A stretch of DNA of 64,000 nt from Luteirhabdus pelagi (GTDB taxonomy: Bacteria > Bacteroidota > Bacteroidia > Flavobacteriales > Flavobacteriaceae), in assembly GCF_016827595.1 (NCBI RefSeq), contig NZ_JAECMS010000005.1, forward strand, positions 11,277 to 75,276, given 5' to 3'. How positions within the stretch are numbered: position 1 is the first letter of the stretch; the number at the start of each line of letters is the position of its first letter. The notes under the pieces are model-generated. The model searched no databases. It saw nothing but the letters and a program-made list of their open reading frames with translations, and was not told the origin of the DNA. A program made the position numbers and the translations under genes. Below are positions 61,450 through 64,000 of this stretch, piece by piece.

Positions 61450-62771
61450 CTGCTAAATTTTACAAAGATTTTACGTATTTCAAATAGTGCAAATATCATT
61501 TGGCCGATATAAAAAATGGCGGGGGCCAAAATGAGGCTAATTATACCAAGATTGAAAATCTTAACAAGTAGGTAGGCAACTGGCACATATAATACAACAA
61601 TGCAAGCGGAGATAATCGACTGAAGCTTAATATTATCCGTAGCATTTAAGAAGTTTACAAAAACTTTTGATACCACAACAGAAATTACAAATAGCAGAGA
61701 TGCTAAGTTAATGGTGTTGGAAATACTAAACTCCTTACCTAACCATATTCTATAGGCAAAATCCGAAATAAAGTAAAGAAAAACCAATCCTACAATTAAT
61801 AACATTCCGAACATTACTTTCTGTTTCAACATCTTCTTAAGTTGCGAAACATTTTTTTTAAGATAGCTTGTGGTTAAAGGGGTCCAAATGGTCTGAAGGA
61901 AAATATTTAAAGCTAATAATATGAAGCTGTAATATCTCACCGATATTTGATAATCCGCATTTAAGGATGCCGTAAACCATAGCGCTATAAAAAATGGTGT
62001 GGTAGCCTGTAATATTCCAGAGCTCATTTGGATCAAAAAAAAGAACGTGCCATTTTTAAGTATAACCTTAACATATTTCTTGTCGAAGAGCCTAATATTC
62101 GGTAAATAGTCAGGTCTTATAAAGCCGAAAAAATGAATGCTAAATCCAATTAAAATCAAAAATGGAATAAAGGAGTAAAGCATTCCTACATACCAAAGAT
62201 TAACAGGTAAGTTGAACACCTTAAAACAAATTACCCCTACCATTATAAAAAAGTTAATGACCATAGGCATCAAAAAACTCATAGATGCCATTTTAAAGGA
62301 ATAATAGATTTTACTGATAAGCTTAAGAACCATTTGTATAAGAAAAAAACCAAATACAAATAATGCTAATATGTTATAATTCAATTTATGCGAAGAAAGA
62401 ATAGTATTCCAATCAAAAAATTGGTGTACTAGTAAGAGAATTCCGTATAAAGCTAATAAGAATAGGAATATCGTTATATACCCCGTTGAAATTATTGCTC
62501 TAGCCTGATGGTGTTCTTCGCCAACTAATTTTTTTGTAAGCTCATTACGCAAACCATTTCCTAGCCCACCATCCAAAAAATTTATCCAGCTACAAATAGA
62601 AAATATCGTTAGCCAAATACCATAATCATCCTTCCCCAGATACTGAAGTAAGAATGAAATAGTTACAATCGAGAATAATACCCCCAATGCATTGAACAGC
62701 ATACCAAGTGCCGATTGCCTCACTAAAGGGCTTTTTACGCTTCTGGAGTAAAAATCGCTTAAAAAACCCAT
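61446..62771 (-). CDS. Oligosaccharide flippase, Wzx-like (second of two)
   Basis: 441-residue membrane protein with about 12 hydrophobic segments. The start reads MGFLSDFYSRSVKSPLVRQSALGMLFNALGVLFSIVTISFLLQYLGKDDYGIWLTIFSICSWINFLDGGLGNGLRNELTKKL. The GLGNGLRN motif is a common MATE/Wzx-type polysaccharide translocase feature. It is the second flippase in the operon. It lies 64 bp from cysN and overlaps the pyruvyl transferase start by 4 bp. Confidence 0.87.
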   Translation of the reverse strand: MGFLSDFYSRSVKSPLVRQSALGMLFNALGVLFSIVTISFLLQYLGKDDYGIWLTIFSICSWINFLDGGLGNGLRNELTKKLVGEEHHQARAIISTGYITIFLFLLALYGILLLVHQFFDWNTILSSHKLNYNILALFVFGFFLIQMVLKLISKIYYSFKMASMSFLMPMVINFFIMVGVICFKVFNLPVNLWYVGMLYSFIPFLILIGFSIHFFGFIRPDYLPNIRLFDKKYVKVILKNGTFFFLIQMSSGILQATTPFFIALWFTASLNADYQISVRYYSFILLALNIFLQTIWTPLTTSYLKKNVSQLKKMLKQKVMFGMLLIVGLVFLYFISDFAYRIWLGKEFSISNTINLASLLFVISVVVSKVFVNFLNATDNIKLQSIISACIVVLYVPVAYLLVKIFNLGIISLILAPAIFYIGQMIFALFEIRKIFVKFSR

Positions 62772-62835
62772 TTCTTTATAACTTTATTGGAATTGGAAGT
62801 ATTGATTATAAGTCGTCTAATAGTAAGGGCTACCT

Positions 62836-64000
62836 TTACACTACCATTCCTGCCGCTACTGTGTCGTGGGTGGCAGGGTCAATCAAAATAAAACTACCTG
62901 TAATTCGATTATCACGATATTCGTCCAACATCAACCGACGGGTGGTACGAATGGTAATTCGAGCAATGTCGTTCATGTTTAGCGAGTTGTCCTCTTCGTC
63001 TCTATTATATGTATTGATATCAATTTTGTATAACACGTCCTTAATCATAGCCTGTTGTTCATTGGAAGTATGAAGGATCGTATATTTTGCTCGAGGCTTT
63101 GCTGCCGTATTGCCCAACCAACAAACCATTGCACTAAATTCCTGCTCGGCCTTCGGCCTGTTATTCACTTTTACCAACATATCGCCACGCGACACATCGA
63201 GATCATCTTTTAAGGTTATGGTAACCGACATTGGAGCATAGGCTTCTTCTAATTCGCCAGAGGCTGTATCGATGCTTTCTATGGTTGAAGTAAAGCCTGA
63301 TGGCATTACTGCTATTTCATCATTTTTTCTGAAAATTCCACTAGCCACTCGGCCAGCATATCCTCTATAATCGCGATGTTCTTCACTTTGCGGACGAATA
63401 ACGGTCTGTACTGGAAACCGTGCATCAATTTTATTGATGTCGCTACTAATATGAAGGTTTTCCAAGGTATGTAACAGCGGCGCTCCCTGGTACCAATCCA
63501 TGTTTTCAGAACGATTCACCACATTATCACCCTTCAAGGCACTGATAGGCAGAAAGCGGATATCCTTTACATATAGTTTCGAAGAAAACTCTTCGAAATC
63601 GGCAACGATTTTATCGTACACTTCTTCACTGAAATCAACCAAGTCCATTTTATTGATACATACGATAATATGTGGAATTTGTAATAAGGAAGCGATGAAG
63701 GAATGGCGTTTGGTCTGTTCGATCACCCCGTGACGCGCATCAATAAGAATTAAGGCAGCATTGGCAGTTGAAGCTCCCGTTACCATGTTTCTGGTATATT
63801 GAATATGTCCCGGTGAATCCGCGATGATGAATTTTCGTTTAGGAGTTGTAAAATAACGGTAGGCCACATCGATTGTAATACCTTGTTCGCGCTCATCCCT
63901 TAATCCATCGGTAAATAAGGCAAGGTCGATACCTTCATGTCCTTTTTTCTGGCTTGTTGATGATACCGCTTCCAGCTGATCTTCAAAAATAGCTTTGCTA
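62836..64000 (-). CDS. cysN: Sulfate adenylyltransferase subunit 1 (partial at window edge)
   Basis: The frame stays open from the stop at 62836 to the window end (388 codons), lacking roughly 30 N-terminal residues including the P-loop G1. Visible GTPase motifs are EREQGITIDVAYRYF (G2), DSPGH (G3) and NKMD (G4). EF-Tu-like beta-barrel domains follow (FPVQTVIRPQ, GYAGRVASGIFRKNDEIAVMPSGFTSTIESID, RGDMLV), ending IDPATHDTVAAGMVV. With CysD it makes APS, the precursor to PAPS. Placement 64 bp upstream of the flippase puts the sulfate donor supply in the same operon as four sulfotransferases. Confidence 0.95.
   Translation of the reverse strand, partial: SKAIFEDQLEAVSSTSQKKGHEGIDLALFTDGLRDEREQGITIDVAYRYFTTPKRKFIIADSPGHIQYTRNMVTGASTANAALILIDARHGVIEQTKRHSFIASLLQIPHIIVCINKMDLVDFSEEVYDKIVADFEEFSSKLYVKDIRFLPISALKGDNVVNRSENMDWYQGAPLLHTLENLHISSDINKIDARFPVQTVIRPQSEEHRDYRGYAGRVASGIFRKNDEIAVMPSGFTSTIESIDTASGELEEAYAPMSVTITLKDDLDVSRGDMLVKVNNRPKAEQEFSAMVCWLGNTAAKPRAKYTILHTSNEQQAMIKDVLYKIDINTYNRDEEDNSLNMNDIARITIRTTRRLMLDEYRDNRITGSFILIDPATHDTVAAGMVV

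Overview
The window looks like a chromosomal segment from a marine-type member of the Bacteroidota, class Flavobacteriia. Supporting signs are gliding-motility genes gldF and gldG, several secreted proteins with a type IX secretion (T9SS) C-terminal sorting domain, a TonB-dependent receptor, TAnnTTTG-type promoter boxes, few Shine-Dalgarno sites, and AT-rich, tightly packed genes. The species cannot be named from the sequence alone.

Region 1 (1-19861) is mostly core genome. It opens with the N-terminal 1017 codons of a very large secreted beta-helix protein made of ~145-residue tandem repeats, read on the minus strand and cut by the window edge. Next come purC, phoH, a SAM hydroxide adenosyltransferase, a small monooxygenase-fold protein, gldF-gldG, dnaN, a T9SS beta-propeller protein, two small membrane proteins, a secreted LamG/PNGase F-like glycosidase, a glucose/sorbosone dehydrogenase lipoprotein overlapping a TonB-dependent receptor, and mnmE.

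Region 2 (19862-34734) is a probable ~14.9 kb integrative island inserted at the 3' end of mnmE. A tyrosine integrase and an excisionase-like protein sit next to mnmE. The far end carries a second copy of the mnmE tail (codons Y-C-I-G-K-stop) that differs from the first mainly at third codon positions. Repeated TTTACACC-type sites lie at both ends. The cargo has two modules. Module A is an OmpR-type response regulator and histidine kinase with a VTT-family membrane protein, an SdiA-regulated-like protein and a PepSY-like periplasmic protein, joined by a shared TTTACAGAA operator. Module B is a soluble histidine kinase and an NtrC-type sigma-54 activator, followed by a near-consensus sigma-54 promoter and an eight-gene operon: small Cys protein, small basic peptide, glutamate dehydrogenase, GreA/Rnk-like protein, two helical proteins, universal stress protein, and tiny membrane peptide. 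Module B is my best candidate for a poorly described system.

Region 3 (34738-36675) holds a membrane-anchored class III nucleotidyl cyclase, an FKBP/SlyD-type prolyl isomerase and a small membrane protein.

Region 4 (36744-64000) is a Wzx/Wzy-type capsule or exopolysaccharide locus. Two plus-strand genes (UDP-HexNAc 4-epimerase and 6-dehydrogenase) make a uronic acid sugar. A convergent minus-strand run of about 23 genes, apparently one operon, follows: it starts upstream with cysN (sulfate activation, cut by the window edge) and ends with wzi. It encodes two flippases, a Wzy-like polymerase, a pyruvyl transferase, GNAT and deacetylase modifiers, four consecutive sulfotransferases, four glycosyltransferases, UDP-FucNAc synthesis (fnlA, cupin, fnlB, fnlC), and a bacillosamine-type set (PglF/E/D/C-like) with the initiating phosphoglycosyl transferase. 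Gene content predicts a sulfated, probably pyruvylated amino-sugar polymer. Wza and Wzc homologues are not in the window.
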